The notes under the pieces are model-generated. The model made no database searches, was not told the origin of the DNA, and worked only from the letters and a program-made list of their open reading frames with translations. Positions 51,067 to 63,155 of a stretch of DNA of 64,000 nucleotides are shown piece after piece (positions within the stretch are counted from its first letter, which is position 1; every line of letters begins with the position of its first letter). The translations under genes were made by a program, and so were the position numbers. The stretch comes from Rotaria socialis (Eukaryota > Rotifera > Eurotatoria > Philodinida > Philodinidae): positions 62,001 through 126,000 of the forward strand of contig CAJNYU010003079.1 in assembly GCA_905331475.1 (NCBI GenBank), in the 5' to 3' direction.

Positions 51067-53321
51067 ATGAGCGGTGGTGATGCTACTCGATTTTTTGATA
51101 CGTCTGGTTGCTTAAATTTAACACGGCCAACAACCGGTACATCAACTCTACCATTAAATCAACGTCGAAATGAACGTAAACGACCAATTAGCAGTTCGTT
51201 ACAAATACGAGGTCAATTAAAGATTGATTTATATAATTTTGATCATATCGATTTTATTGATTCAAAATATGTGCTGACAAGTCCTCGTTCGCTTGAAGCT
51301 TGTGCTCGTCTTAATATTAAGGTATACAAAAATAAAATAAATCTATCCTATCTACGGTACGAAATGTGAATTGTTTTTACGGATTTAGCCTGTAACATTA
51401 CTTCCAAAACGATTAGCTGATGTACAAGATGATATTGGCTCGGAAAAAGTACGACTTTCAACATTGGCAGATGTACGAGATAAAATGGATGTAGATCGAT
51501 TAGGTTTTTAAAATAAATTTGATTAGAAATTTAATTAATGATTAAACGTGAATATTTGTTCTAGGAAATCTACAACGTTGCCGAGAAGAACGTGAGAAAA
51601 TTATTCGAGAGGAAGCGCTTGCTAATCCATCATCAACAAAAGTGATTGAACCTCGTAAGATTTATTTTATTTCCACGGTGAAAAATCCATGCTTTGTTTT
51701 CTTTCATAAGAGCCCTCTACTGTTCATGACCGTTCACTACCTCAAAGGTACACATAATTAAAGAATTTCATTTCCTTCCTAAACTTTTATATATATATAC
51801 GTATATGTATAGAACTTTTTTTGACACAAAATTTAATCCATCCAACTCTCTTCTACATGGCCTTGATCAACCAACTACAATCAGCAGTGTTCCAGTTCGT
51901 TCTCAATCAGCAACAGGTGTCAAGTTTTCTGAATACGACACAAATACTCATCTTCCACCCAGACCAACATCTTCAAATCGTACAACAGTAGCAAATTCAA
52001 TTCTTAAATCAGCAAGTTCTCAATGGCCACCAACATCATTATATGATGATGCTAATAATCGCGATGATTCATATGAGCAACGAGCATCTTCTTCAGCTCA
52101 TTTACATGACGACGTTCAACGGCTGGTTAGTTAATTATACTTGAAAGAAAATTTTCAAAATCTAAAGCTTTATTTTAGAGCAAAAATCTTCGACGTATGA
52201 GTACATCAGATAGTATACCAAAACAAAATAAAAATGAACGATATGTGTAAGAAACAGATTCTTATTTTGCTTTTCGTAAATATGATATCGAAATTTATAT
52301 TTTGTTAGATCTGGTCTTGAAAATGTGAAACAAATGATAGAACGACGTGTAGCTCATTCAAATGCAGCAAATGATCCAGATGCTGCAGGATTTGAAAGGA
52401 AACAATATGAAGTATTACTTGGACAGTATGTACCTATCAGTGAAGTGTTTTAAAGTCGCTAGAAACGATTTTGTGCATTAGTAAATAAAATATCTTAGAG
52501 ATCTATTGAAAAGAAGCGAAAAATTGTAACGTTTGGATGAAAATATCATCCATTCGACCTTTTACGCTCTGAGTACCCCTGGAATTTGATTATGTATGAA
52601 GACAAAAAAGTTTTTGTATAATGCCATTTTTTTCTCTTCTTTTTAAGCTATGATCATGAATTAAAAATTCAAAAAGCACGAGAAAATGCACTTCGAAGTG
52701 AAAAAGAAAGAGAACTAGAACGTCAAGAAACATTATTACATGATTTTCTGGTCAGTTAAATTTAATATAATACGTGACATTTTCTTAACATGTTAATTTC
52801 TATCTATGCAGGTTCAAACAAAAGCTGACGAACGACGAGAAAATGAAACTCGTCGTAAAATTAATAAACTGCATCATACACGACAATTCTACGGAACATT
52901 ACAACAGAAAAATCATGAAGAGTATGCCAAAAAAGAAACTACTTAGTTTTTCTTTATTCGTTCTTTATTTAAAATAGACAACTCACGGATTTACAAAGAC
53001 AACGTTTAGAATTACTACACAAAATACAAAGCAAAGATCGACGTACAAAACATTTTATTAAAGATAAAGAAGAGACGACAAATTTAGTATGAAGTTTTCT
53101 TGCTTTCTATCGAAGTTTTATTTTCATCATTTGTTTTTTCATTTTAACAATAGTCTCGATCATTGGCAAAATCTTCACAAGATCTTCGGGACTATTTAAG
53201 AGAAACAAATCAAAGTTTTGATGTTATGGCTAAAAAAGCTGAACTAACAAATAGTGTTTTAGACAAGAAAACAACGAAACCACTCAATCGAAATCATTTC
53301 AAATCATCACTTCGAACATAG
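51067..53321 (+). CDS. CCDC177-like coiled-coil protein
   Basis: Eleven exons: 51067-51321, 51389-51503, 51565-51654, 51711-51747, 51813-52125, 52179-52246, 52309-52425, 52648-52750, 52812-52921, 52978-53086 and 53154-53321, giving 494 aa. The N-terminal block (about 52-105), with YVLTSPRSLEACARLNIKPV and LLPKRLADV, matches the conserved segment of animal CCDC177 proteins. A Ser/Thr-rich stretch follows, then from about residue 290 a charged coiled coil rich in K, R, E and Q. The end (LRDYLRETNQSFDVMAKKAE) also follows the family. The molecular function is unknown even in vertebrates. It is shorter than mammalian CCDC177, mainly in the coiled coil and low-complexity parts. Confidence 0.85.
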
Positions 53322-54305
53322 AAACGTTTTTGTTTGTTTTCTTTTGAGAGTTTTTTCCACGCACGAAACAGTACCCATAACAAAAAATAAAAGTGATCTT
53401 CTTTTTCTATCTGTTTTGCTAAAATTAAATTTTTTCTCTCTATCTTTTTTTGTTTTTGGTAGCAGCAACCTATGCTCTAAACCGATTTCTTACAGCTAGT
53501 ATGTCAATGTGTGTTTTCTTTTAACTCGTTGCATTTCTTCTTTGTTTGTTTTTTTCATATTGTACGTAGTTCATTCGTGTGCTTCTCATGAAAAGTGTTG
53601 TAGTAAATATAAATTTACACATATTTGCAGCCGTATCAGGAACATAATCATGGTTGCTAAGTTTTTGTTTTAGTCGACTTGCGTTTTTTATTATCAGTTT
53701 TTTTGTAACAAAATTCAACTCTAAAGGAAAACCATACATGTGAATTTTTCACTTGAAACTGAGTTCACGTAAATGCACCAATTAGATGTCCTAAAGTCGT
53801 ACAAGAATATTTACTTAATCATTAAGCACTGTCGGTTAAAGTCTTTGTTGAACAATGTTGCATCATTTGCTGCCATTGTCTGACAAGTGTAATAAATACT
53901 AATACAAATGATATTAGAATGCTTCTGGCATCATCGATATGATTACAGAACATTCCTGATAATTATATCGCTCAAGATACTTTTGGCTGATTACACAATG
54001 ATGTTATTTCATTGAAATGAAATGAAAAGATGATTTTTCTCACAGAAATCTTTTAAAATCAATTGACACTAGTCAACTAATAAATCCTAAGATCATTCAA
54101 TATATATATTATATATATATGTATGCTTCATTTTGGTATACCTGACATCTATGCCGATTATAAAAAGCAGTCAAAAACTAGCCAATCATTTTTGATTGAA
54201 TTATAGAATAGAATTGATGTCTCCCATCCCATCCCATCCATGTTTCCTTTCAAAGATACAATTCAGAGAAGCTAACATTGACTGACGTATTCTAAATAAA
54301 GATAA
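53322..54305. other. Intergenic region
   Basis: 3' flank of the CCDC177-like gene, then AT-rich spacer with a (TA)n-like run near 54100-54120 and tccca repeats at about 54224-54240. No supported exon. Confidence 0.5.
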
Positions 54306-55517
54306 ATGGAAGAAGAATTTCCAAAACTATTCGATTGTCCTGATTTTCTTAAAGGAAAATATTGTCATGCACTTTGCAATTATCGACATCAAACCGAAGA
54401 AGAAAAACGAGCCAGTCAGTTTTCTAATTTAATATTGTAATAGCAAATAAATAAATAAATAATATTTGATTTTTAGTCGAAAAATATCGTGATTCATTTC
54501 AATTGAAATTAAGCCCAAAGAAATCCAATCGTTTCGGTCCGGTAAGTTAATAATTAATCATGACTTTAATCTTATTATAATACTACGTATAGGTGTATAT
54601 TATAGCTGGACCAGAACGATCAGGCATGATTAATGATTGTTTTGTTTTTCTCTAAACATAATTTTTTTCTTCTATTCAAAGGAACGTCGTGGTTATTTAA
54701 TGCTGTTCGTTTGCTTCTTGTACATCAAGATTCTCCATTTGGCCCAGCGGATAGCTATCGTTTAAATCATATAACAAAAAATGATCTTGAAACACGTTTA
54801 ATCGAAGCATGTGGTCGTCCACTAGTTATACGTACAATGCGTATACCGGATTCCAATTGGGCACAAGATCTTGATCAATCGGGACATGGTTATATGGTAT
54901 TTGTATCTCATCGAGATTTACGTGATGTTATTGATGATTGTTTAGCGATTGGTAAAATATACGACTTTTCGAAAAAATTAATTTAAATAAAATGATTTTT
55001 TCAATAATTTAGGTTGGATGAAACATGATATCGGAGTTATTCTTTCAAGACTTAAAGCTTATATGACTGCATTTGATTATTGGCGTTCCAATGCTAAAGG
55101 AGATTTTCGTTACGAATCTACTCATCATGAACCTGTCGAACAAATAAAACATCTTGCTCGTTTAATGGGCATTGAAAGTACTCATGCTGAACATATAGCA
55201 AGAGAAATCAATTCATTACGACCTGGCCAAGCTATCGGACCTGATCAAGTGTAAGATAATATTCATTTTTGTTTTGGGCCATGAATTAAAATCTTTGGTT
55301 TTTTTTCTTCAAACTTAGAACAAAAATGTGGCCTGCTCAGCGTGTTATTGAAGCATCACTTGCTGATGGAGATGATAAGGATGATAAACAGACTGATAAT
55401 GAGCACGAACCAAGAAAGGCTGTTGTTGTGCCTGGACAAGCAAAATTAACAGAAAACGAACGTAGAAAAATCCGTGATGTTCATAGTAATTTTCATGATC
55501 GTTACGGTTATATTTAA
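54306..55517 (+). CDS. CCCH zinc finger fused to sulfotransferase-like P-loop domain
   Basis: Six exons: 54306-54414, 54477-54541, 54593-54623, 54682-54951, 55013-55250 and 55319-55517, giving 303 aa. Exon 1 encodes C-x8-C-x3-C-x3-H (CPDFLKGKYCHALCNYRH, residues 11-28), resembling a CCCH RNA-binding finger. From about residue 60, VYIIAGPERSGTSWLFNAVR matches the 5'-phosphosulfate-binding loop of sulfotransferases (general form GxxRSGTTW). VFVSHRDLRDVIDDC matches the second PAPS-binding region. The remainder is helical, with a charged acidic/lysine tail. It may transfer sulfate from PAPS or be a non-catalytic relative; the substrate is unknown. Intron 3 starts with GC, not GT. The domain is closest in feel to bacterial and protist sulfotransferase-like proteins, so horizontal origin is possible but unproven. 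Confidence 0.78.
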
Positions 55518-56622
55518 ATTCAAATGATAAAACAAAAAGGAAAACCTTTTTTTGCCAGTCAGATGCACACATTTCCAGAGGTCTCAAATTGATTTTCACA
55601 AAACATGCTGTATATAAAGAAAAAAGAAATATATTCATTTATTCTTTGTCTATATTTTCTCTTTTATTTAATGATGACTTTTTTTTGATGTTTGATGTAT
55701 TCAGCTGTAAGATAAATGTGTGTGTAGTTTCGTGCACTGTTCTTGTTTTAAACAAAAACCTGATAATTTACAACAAGAAATTCTTTTTACTATTCGACTA
55801 ACTTACGGGCATCTTCGACCAAAATGAATGAAAAACCGAGGCATTTAAAGTTTTAAAAAATTTTCAGTTGATTGAATTATCTAAAAAATCAAGGATTCAT
55901 TGTTTTCTCTATTACAGATTATTGGCTTGTTTTCTAGAATATCAAAAGTAAGCATTGCATTTGAAGAATTGCGTTATGTGTAGCATATCTATTAGCCTAT
56001 TTCAAATGGTAGAATTCATCTGTAAACAGTATTTTGAAACAAAATGAAAACTTACGTATGTACGAACACGTTCAATGCTTTTTGTCGATTGCTTTAACAC
56101 ATTGATGAAAACGGATTGTAACACTAAGAAAGAATTCAGACATCACTTGCTTTTTATGACACTAAACAGAAGTGTTGCCTCGACCAAAAATCTTATAATG
56201 ATAAAAAATTTGATTTGATGGATAAATATTGAAAATATGCTTTCTTATTTAAAATTCTTTTAATTCTTCGTATATATCAAAACATAGAACTACAATGACT
56301 TTTTCTCTTTAACAATAACTCAATATTTCTAATAGAGAAATAAACCAGCAGTCAAAAGTTCAAGTATTCATTTTAAGAAACTTGAATGACGAGGCAAATT
56401 TAGAATTCTTACATAGTCACCTTAAAAAACATGCAAGATTTATCACCATGTATCTTTCTTATCTTTTACTATTATTTAAACCATTTTTCTGTTATCACTT
56501 ATATTCACTGCTTCAGCACACCTCTCTATGGCTGCATCAATTCCAAAATATCACACACTAACTACAGTAAAATCCCTGCGGATTATTTTATTTCATTTTT
56601 AGTGTTTCGTTTTATTCCGAAG
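55518..56622. other. Spacer and presumed 5' part of MOSPD2-like gene A
   Basis: 3' flank of the preceding gene, then AT-rich DNA. The missing first exon of the next gene should lie here. One candidate is ATG AAA ACT TAC at 56044-56055 followed by gtatgt, which splices in phase 0 to 56623; support is weak. Confidence 0.35.
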
Positions 56623-57667
56623 GTTGAAGAATTTCGCAAAACGACTAATGAGCATTTTTCGAGTAAATATTTGTTATTTGTTTTGTTTTAGCCAATCTTT
56701 ATTTTCTTATTTAGAAGAAATTAGTGATGATAAACAATTCGATACAAACGATATAAAACGTTTTAATGAAAACGATGATTATGCATTGATGATTATACAA
56801 CATGGACAAACTGCTAAAACATTTGACGAACCAAAAGCATTACGCTGTTTTCATGATACGATGATATGGCGAAAGCAAAATAATATCTATGGTAAATTTT
56901 ATTTTCATATTCAGGTATCTAACATTAGTCGATTATCATTGTTAGATGTTTCACTCGATCAATTTCCAGCAACTTATTTAGAAAGACGTGCAATCTATTA
57001 TAAAAATCATGACATTAACAATCATCGGTTATGTAAGTTTAACTTGATTATAAACTGCTTTTTAATTATCTTCATTTTTTTTATTGTACAGTGCATTATG
57101 TTGTTCGTACGTTTAATAAAGGAGAGTTAGATAATGAGATGGTGAAACGCTTCATGGCATATAATTTTGAAGAACATATCCGAACATATCCTGGCCAAAG
57201 AATTGTTATACTTTTTGATATGACTGACACGGGTCTTAGGCATTTGGTTAGTTTTTTGTTTATAGAAGAAAAAAATATTCGTATTCTTCTAAAACTTTTT
57301 CTCCATTAAGGATTATGATCTGGTTAAATTTGTTATTAGTGCTTTACTATATTATTTCCCAGGACTACTCTGTATGTTTATTTTTTATTGATATATTGCG
57401 ATCTATAGGTTTTTTCCTTTTAGCGTATTTTTTGGTCTATAAACTTCCATTCATTCTACAAGGTAAAATATTCGTTTTTATTTTCATTAGACTGTTGAAA
57501 TCTTTTACATTGTTGCTCTTTTAGCGGCTTGGAAACTAATTAAAACATGGATGCCAACAGAAACACAGAATGGTGTTAAATTTGTAGATGAAAAAACAAT
57601 CACACAATATGTTGCACTTGATCAATTGTCGAAAGCAATGGGTGGTACTTCAAGTGATGAGTCTTAG
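56623..57667 (+). CDS. MOSPD2-like CRAL-TRIO protein, truncated copy A
   Basis: Exons traced: 56623-56662, 56715-56891, 56946-57032, 57092-57246, 57311-57371, 57424-57462 and 57525-57667 (233 codons plus an unseen first exon). They encode the N-terminal helix region and CRAL-TRIO lipid-binding domain of MOSPD2: VRTFNKGELDNEMVKRFM, IVILFDMTDTGLRHL, YYFPGLLSYFLVYKLPFIL and AMGGT. The frame ends in a stop right after AMGGTSSDES. The MSP domain and membrane anchor found in copy B are absent, predicting a soluble lipid-transfer-type protein. The six internal exons from 40 to 39 nt have exactly the lengths of copy B exons 2-7, showing tandem duplication with intron positions conserved. Confidence 0.85.
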
Positions 57668-59225
57668 TTGTAGCAAAGAAAATTTTTATATGGAATATTG
57701 CGTGATTTAAAGAGAAAAGATAATATTTTTGTTCACCGAAAAGATATGAATAAAAACGGACGAAGTAATTAGTCCATCGAAATATTTGTTTAACGTTTAT
57801 GAGAAAAATGTTTTTCTTTCTTCAAAATATGTTCTATACCTGTTAAATATTTTTTTAGACAAGAAGAGTCTGTTTTAGTCGAAAGATATGAATATTAAGT
57901 ACACAACGGATACAAGTCCCATGCACATGTGAATAGAATAGAAATGATCACATTTCCTATTTACCGTTAATTATATTTACTGATGAACATATGTTAATTT
58001 CATACTCGCCACTGTTCTCATTACTCATTATTTTTTCAAAGTCATCGATTATTCTCAAGCGAAAAATGATATCACCTATCCTATGGTTCTATTTCTCTGT
58101 TACACGATAAATTTGATTTTACAACTTCAATTAAATATCCTTCGCATTCCTTATTTAGTAATTTTATGAAAATGATTAATAATACGCCTTCACATTTATA
58201 CAATATTTACGTTTAGTTCGAATATTGTCTTATTGTTCCCGATGAATCCGATTGACTTATATAAAAAAAAATTTCCATCGATATGAATGACTGCATCTCT
58301 ATTTTTCATACGAGTAATATATTGATTGTTATCTCAGTCTTAAATGGTTATTAGTTGAAGCTCATTAAAACTATTAGATTTGCTGATACGAAATCCTATC
58401 ATACTGATTATTCAATTTATTTCTTTGCCAATGGCACGTTCTAAAGTGAGTGAAGCAAACCGTTTCGATTACCACGAAAAATATGATATCTAGAAATCTT
58501 AAAAGAAAAACGATTGCGTTTGCTCAGTTGAACATGTTTTCTTTTCATTTTCTTCTTAATTACATTCGAAAGGTGTAGCTTTTGAGAGAACCATAATTTT
58601 TCATGAGTGACTCATGTTAGATATACTTAATGATTGCAGTCATGCATTACCTATTACATTCTTTTATTTGAAATATCAAAGATAATACAAAACAATTTGT
58701 TTTCGTAATTATCGTTGGAAAATATCTTTGAGAATATAGCAAAATATTTCCAAAATGAATGCTTTTAAATTCTTATGCAACTATTTATGTTCTTCTTATA
58801 TGTATGTTAATTAATGGTTAATTATAATAAAATATGAACCAGAAGAAAATCTCACAGAAGAATATTAACCAACACAAATTATTGAAACTTTAACAAGAAT
58901 ATAGATGGTATTATTCTTGCTTCAAATCTTATGTGTATGCAAATAGAAATGCATAAGAAAATACTACATGCTGTTCCCTGTTTTTTCTTAACTAAAAATT
59001 GTTTATTTGTTTTTCTTATATTTTTCATTATTAACCATATAAATATTGACACTTAATTTATTTTTATTTGACTAGAAATTGTTTTGATGAAAAGAAGTCT
59101 CGGTAGATTTTCTGTTTACATTCTCAGAGCCCATTATAGTACAAACCAAATTACACTGTTGAGGTCGATGACTATTCTAAAAAAAAGGAGATAAGCCTTT
59201 TTCGTTCTTTGAGAGGAAAACAAAC
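57668..59225. other. Spacer between the two MOSPD2-like genes
   Basis: No MSP-domain exon or remnant of one was recognised downstream of copy A. AT-rich and non-coding by inspection. An acceptor-like ttctttgag ends at 59213, 12 bases before the ATG of copy B. Confidence 0.5.
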
Positions 59226-62200
59226 ATGAATAAACTTTTCAGTTTATTAGTGAGAACAACATCTGGTATTAAAAAATTTTCAGGAAATACTGAATCCGTT
59301 GATTATTTGCAATGTAAATCAAGAAGAAAACACAAGAAGGATATTGAAATAACTATATATTATTCATTGCCTGTTGCCACTCAAATTAAAACACTAGCAA
59401 CTTATTATTTATTACTATTTCAGATACTGTTAAATGAATATTTAGTAATTGAGATGCATTATTAAGCAATTATAAATATATCTATTATCTTGTGTTTCAA
59501 TTATAGCGGTGTATTTTGTATCTGTTATTTCGCTTCAGTGTATTATATTTTATTCTTATCATTTACTATACTACTTTGTTAAATGGCGTCATCCATCCCC
59601 ATATTTAAAACATTAATTTCAGTATAATTTTGTTAAATATTATCTTTTTAATTCAATTAATTAATTTCATTTTTCAAAGGTTGAACATTTTCGGGTGCTT
59701 GTCAATGATCATTTTCAAAGTACGATGGTATTCGCTGCATTGCATAAGTCAATATTTTTATTTTTTAATAGAACAAATTAGCGAAGATCAACAATATGAT
59801 CGACGTGATATTCAACGTTTTAATCACATCGATGAATATACATTGATGTTTATTCAACACGGACAGTTTGGTACAAATTTTGATAAAAATCGAGCATTTC
59901 ACATTTTCGATGCAGCAATGACATGGAGAAAAGCGAATAATGTTTACGGTACAATGATTTTTTGAAATATATCTAATATTTTTTCTTTTTGACTCACTTT
60001 CTTCTAGATGTTTCAACAAATGAATTTCCTGCCGATTATTTCGATCGTAATGCAATTTATTTCAAAAATCATGACAGGCATAATCATCGACTACGTAACT
60101 ACGAATTGATTGTTCTATCTGATTAGATTTTCAAATTCTATTCTCTACAGTGCATTTTGTTGTTCGAACATTTAATAAAGGTCAAGAAGATAATGAAGCT
60201 GTGAAACGTTTTATGATATATAATTTTGAAAAACATGTTCGACGTCATCCCGGTGAAAAAATTGTTATTATTTTCGATTTAAGTGAAACTGGCCTCAGAA
60301 ATCTAGTTCGCTTTTATTTTATCAAAAATATTTTATTGATTTCAGCGAACTTAAATTTTTAGGATTATGAATTAGTTAAATTTATCATTGGTTGTGCACA
60401 AACTTATTATCCAGGCTTATTAGGTATAGTGTTAATTTAAATAAATAAAATTCACTTGTCCTATCTCGTTTTAGCATACATGATTGAGTACAACATGCCA
60501 TTTATTCTGACTGGTGAATATTTCTATGGCGAACGAGCGTAAAAAAATGTTGATATTTTGTTTCGTTTCTAGCTGCATGGAAAATAATTCGTTCTTGGTT
60601 GCCAAGTGAAGCGGAACAATTTATTAAATTCGTCGATACAAAGTCAATCACTCAGTTTGTACGACCCGATCAACTGTCAGTAGCAATGGGAGGCACTGTA
60701 AGTAAACCGAATCGATCAAGTTAAAGATTACGTACTACCATCATGCATGGAGAGAAAAAACACAGAAGAGCAAAAGAAAAAAAAGATGCTTGTTCCTCTC
60801 GTTTCTTTTTTATCTGTTACATGAAGTACGTTTCGGCATGGTCCCATAGCGCTATATGTTTTCCCGCTGAATTTCAGGCAGATTTATTGTCTTCATTTCC
60901 GTTTTTAGCTTCTTTCGAAATAATAGAAGAAAAGAAAAACGAGCAATAAAAAAAGTTTCAAGTACATGTATACATAACATATAAAAGCATCTTTTCACGC
61001 GTACTCCAGACATTTATAGATAGATAGATAGATAGAGAATAGAGAAATATTGCAGTTATTTGATTCTTTTGTTCTATACCACTGTTACCGCTATTTCTTT
61101 TTTTTTTCTTCTTCGTCTTCTTCTATTTTTATCCAATCTTACTAGATGCGTCATCAGTTTTTTTTTACATTTCTCGTCCTTTTGCTTTTTCATCAGAATC
61201 GAGAACTTAGACAAAAAGAAAATATCGGGCGAAGCTTGCTACTCTCTTGAGGGTGAGTATGAACGACACAGCGACAAGTCTACCATTAATAACATCAACA
61301 ACGGCATCAAATACGATGAAGAAAATGTGAATAAAAAACGGGACATGTCGACTATGCCAATAATAATAATAGTAATAATAATAATAATAACAACAACAAC
61401 AACAACAACGAGAACGACATTGCCAAAAGATTTTCAGACTATTCAATAAATCATCACGACGTTCTCTTGTGCCGTATCTATATTACTATGTCACACGAAG
61501 CTCTCAATCTGAATGATGTATGTGTAACTATAGAGAGCGGACATTCGATCAAATCGATGAAGAATTTACTATCCTTCTATTGATCTATTTTACTTTTCTC
61601 CGTTCTCGTGCGTACGCACGTCGATCATGAATATTTTGAATGATTACTGCATTTAAGTAAACGAAACGCAATAGATTGATTACACATATATACACATGTA
61701 TTTACAGCGAGAGAAAGAGAGCATTAGATAAGTAGATTATAGGCCATAAGACGAAGAGAAACATTTTGAAATTTAAAAATTGATAAACATTTCTAAATGT
61801 CAATTTTTATTTTAGGATACAACAAATTATGTTCATATTCGTGATCCAATAAACGAAACTGTTGAAGATCCAATGAATGCAAATTCTAAGAAAAAAGTAA
61901 TTTGAATTATTTTACTGAAAAAAACTTTTTTTTATCATTTTTTTCTCGATTATATTAGGTTACTTTTGCTGATACTAATTCACTTGATCCAACTCCTTCA
62001 TCATCACCACCCACAGAATCACCCCTGACAACTGATAATGTGCCGAGATTTGATTTATCACCTAGTGATGAGCTAATGACTCCTGAAGAATCTAATCCTC
62101 CCATATTGACATCCGATTCATCTCACACAGTGACCAGAAAAGTAAATTGAAAGCAAAAAATCAACCAATTATTTTTATATTCTGAAATTATTCTAGTCAA

Positions 62201-63155
62201 TTCTTCAAAAAGCAACCGTAGTAAATGGATATATCGGCGAAGAAAAAGTTTATCATGGTCTTTCAATTAGGTTTGATTGTATTAATTACAAAAAATTTCA
62301 ATAAAACAAAATAATATTTTATAGACCATGCAATGAAATGATCTTTGACCGATTAGATTCTTCATCCAATGGAACAGCCGATTGCATTCAAACATTATCA
62401 TTAACAAATGTCGGTGATAAAATTTTAACATTTAAAATAAAAACAACATCTCCAGATAAATTTCGTGTTAAACCTGGTTGCAGTCTTCTTCATCCGGGTG
62501 CATCAGCTACTATATCGGTTTATCTCTTAAAAGGTTATTTGAACATTCATTGTTGATGAATACAATCTATTTAAACTATGATTTTCCTCTGCAGCTTATT
62601 GTACACCCACAAGTGATATAAACAAAGAAAAATTTTTAATTATCTGGACACTAATTGGTCATGAGCTAAAACAAGCACAATTAGTTGAATTTTGGAAAAC
62701 TGTACCAAGTTCAGTTCTCTATGAGCATAGGTATTGAATTAATTCTTTGTTTTCCAACATATAAAAACTAATAATTGTTTAGATTGAAATGTGTACTCGG
62801 TAATAAATCAACATCTGTTACATCAATAAATCAATCAAATGAAACAAATTCTTTACGTTCATCTATATCGTCGGATCCGTCAATTGTTGAAATGCAAAAT
62901 ATAGTAAACAAAATTTGAATTTTTCAGATCTAATCGATCTGATAAATTTTTATTTATTTATTTTAGTTAAAAGATTCTATTGAATTACAGAAAACTTCCA
63001 TGATGCAAACATCAAGAGAACTTAAACAAATACGATATTTTCTTTTGATAACTTTTGCGTTTTTATTTCTTATCCTATTATGGGATGTGTATAAATTCTT
63101 TTTTCCTTTTTCGTCATCGTCGTCATCATCATCATCTGTAAAAAGTGATTTGTGA
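59226..63155 (+). CDS. mospd2: Motile sperm domain-containing protein 2 (MOSPD2), copy B, full length
   Basis: ER-anchored contact-site protein; vertebrate MOSPD2 binds FFAT motifs through its MSP domain and lipid through CRAL-TRIO. Fifteen exons: 59226-59249, 59680-59719, 59772-59948, 60008-60094, 60151-60305, 60363-60423, 60475-60513, 60573-60697, 61816-61896, 61959-62141, 62197-62270, 62325-62533, 62595-62730, 62783-62903 and 62967-63155, giving 566 aa. CRAL-TRIO lies at about 70-235 (IVIIFDLSETGLRNL, YYPGLL, AMGGT), followed by an acidic Ser/Pro/Thr linker. The MSP domain is at about 340-465 (LTFKIKTTSPDKFRVKPG, LHPGAS). A C-terminal transmembrane helix (about 528-550, YFLLITFAFLFLILLW) is followed by a short serine-rich tail. 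The order matches the human protein. The eight-codon first exon (MNKLFSLL) is the least certain part. Intron 8 is 1118 bp and carries microsatellites. Confidence 0.9.
61018..61035. repeat. (GATA)n microsatellite
   Basis: About four tandem gata units in MOSPD2 intron 8. Confidence 0.85.
61360..61410. repeat. (AAT)n(AAC)n compound microsatellite
   Basis: Run of aat/ata units switching to aac units inside MOSPD2 intron 8. It creates low-complexity open frames on both strands that are not genes. Confidence 0.9.

Noticed and set aside
55345..55638. 97-codon minus-strand frame
   Set aside because: Antisense shadow of the last exon of the CCCH/sulfotransferase-like gene.
59226..59465. 79-codon frame starting at 59226 as a separate small gene
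   Set aside because: Only its first eight codons are used, as exon 1 of MOSPD2 B; the gtgagaac after 59249 is a good donor and the rest has no protein-like features.
61060..61449. 129- and 79-codon frames on opposite strands
   Set aside because: Built from the microsatellites in MOSPD2 intron 8; translate to homopolymer runs.
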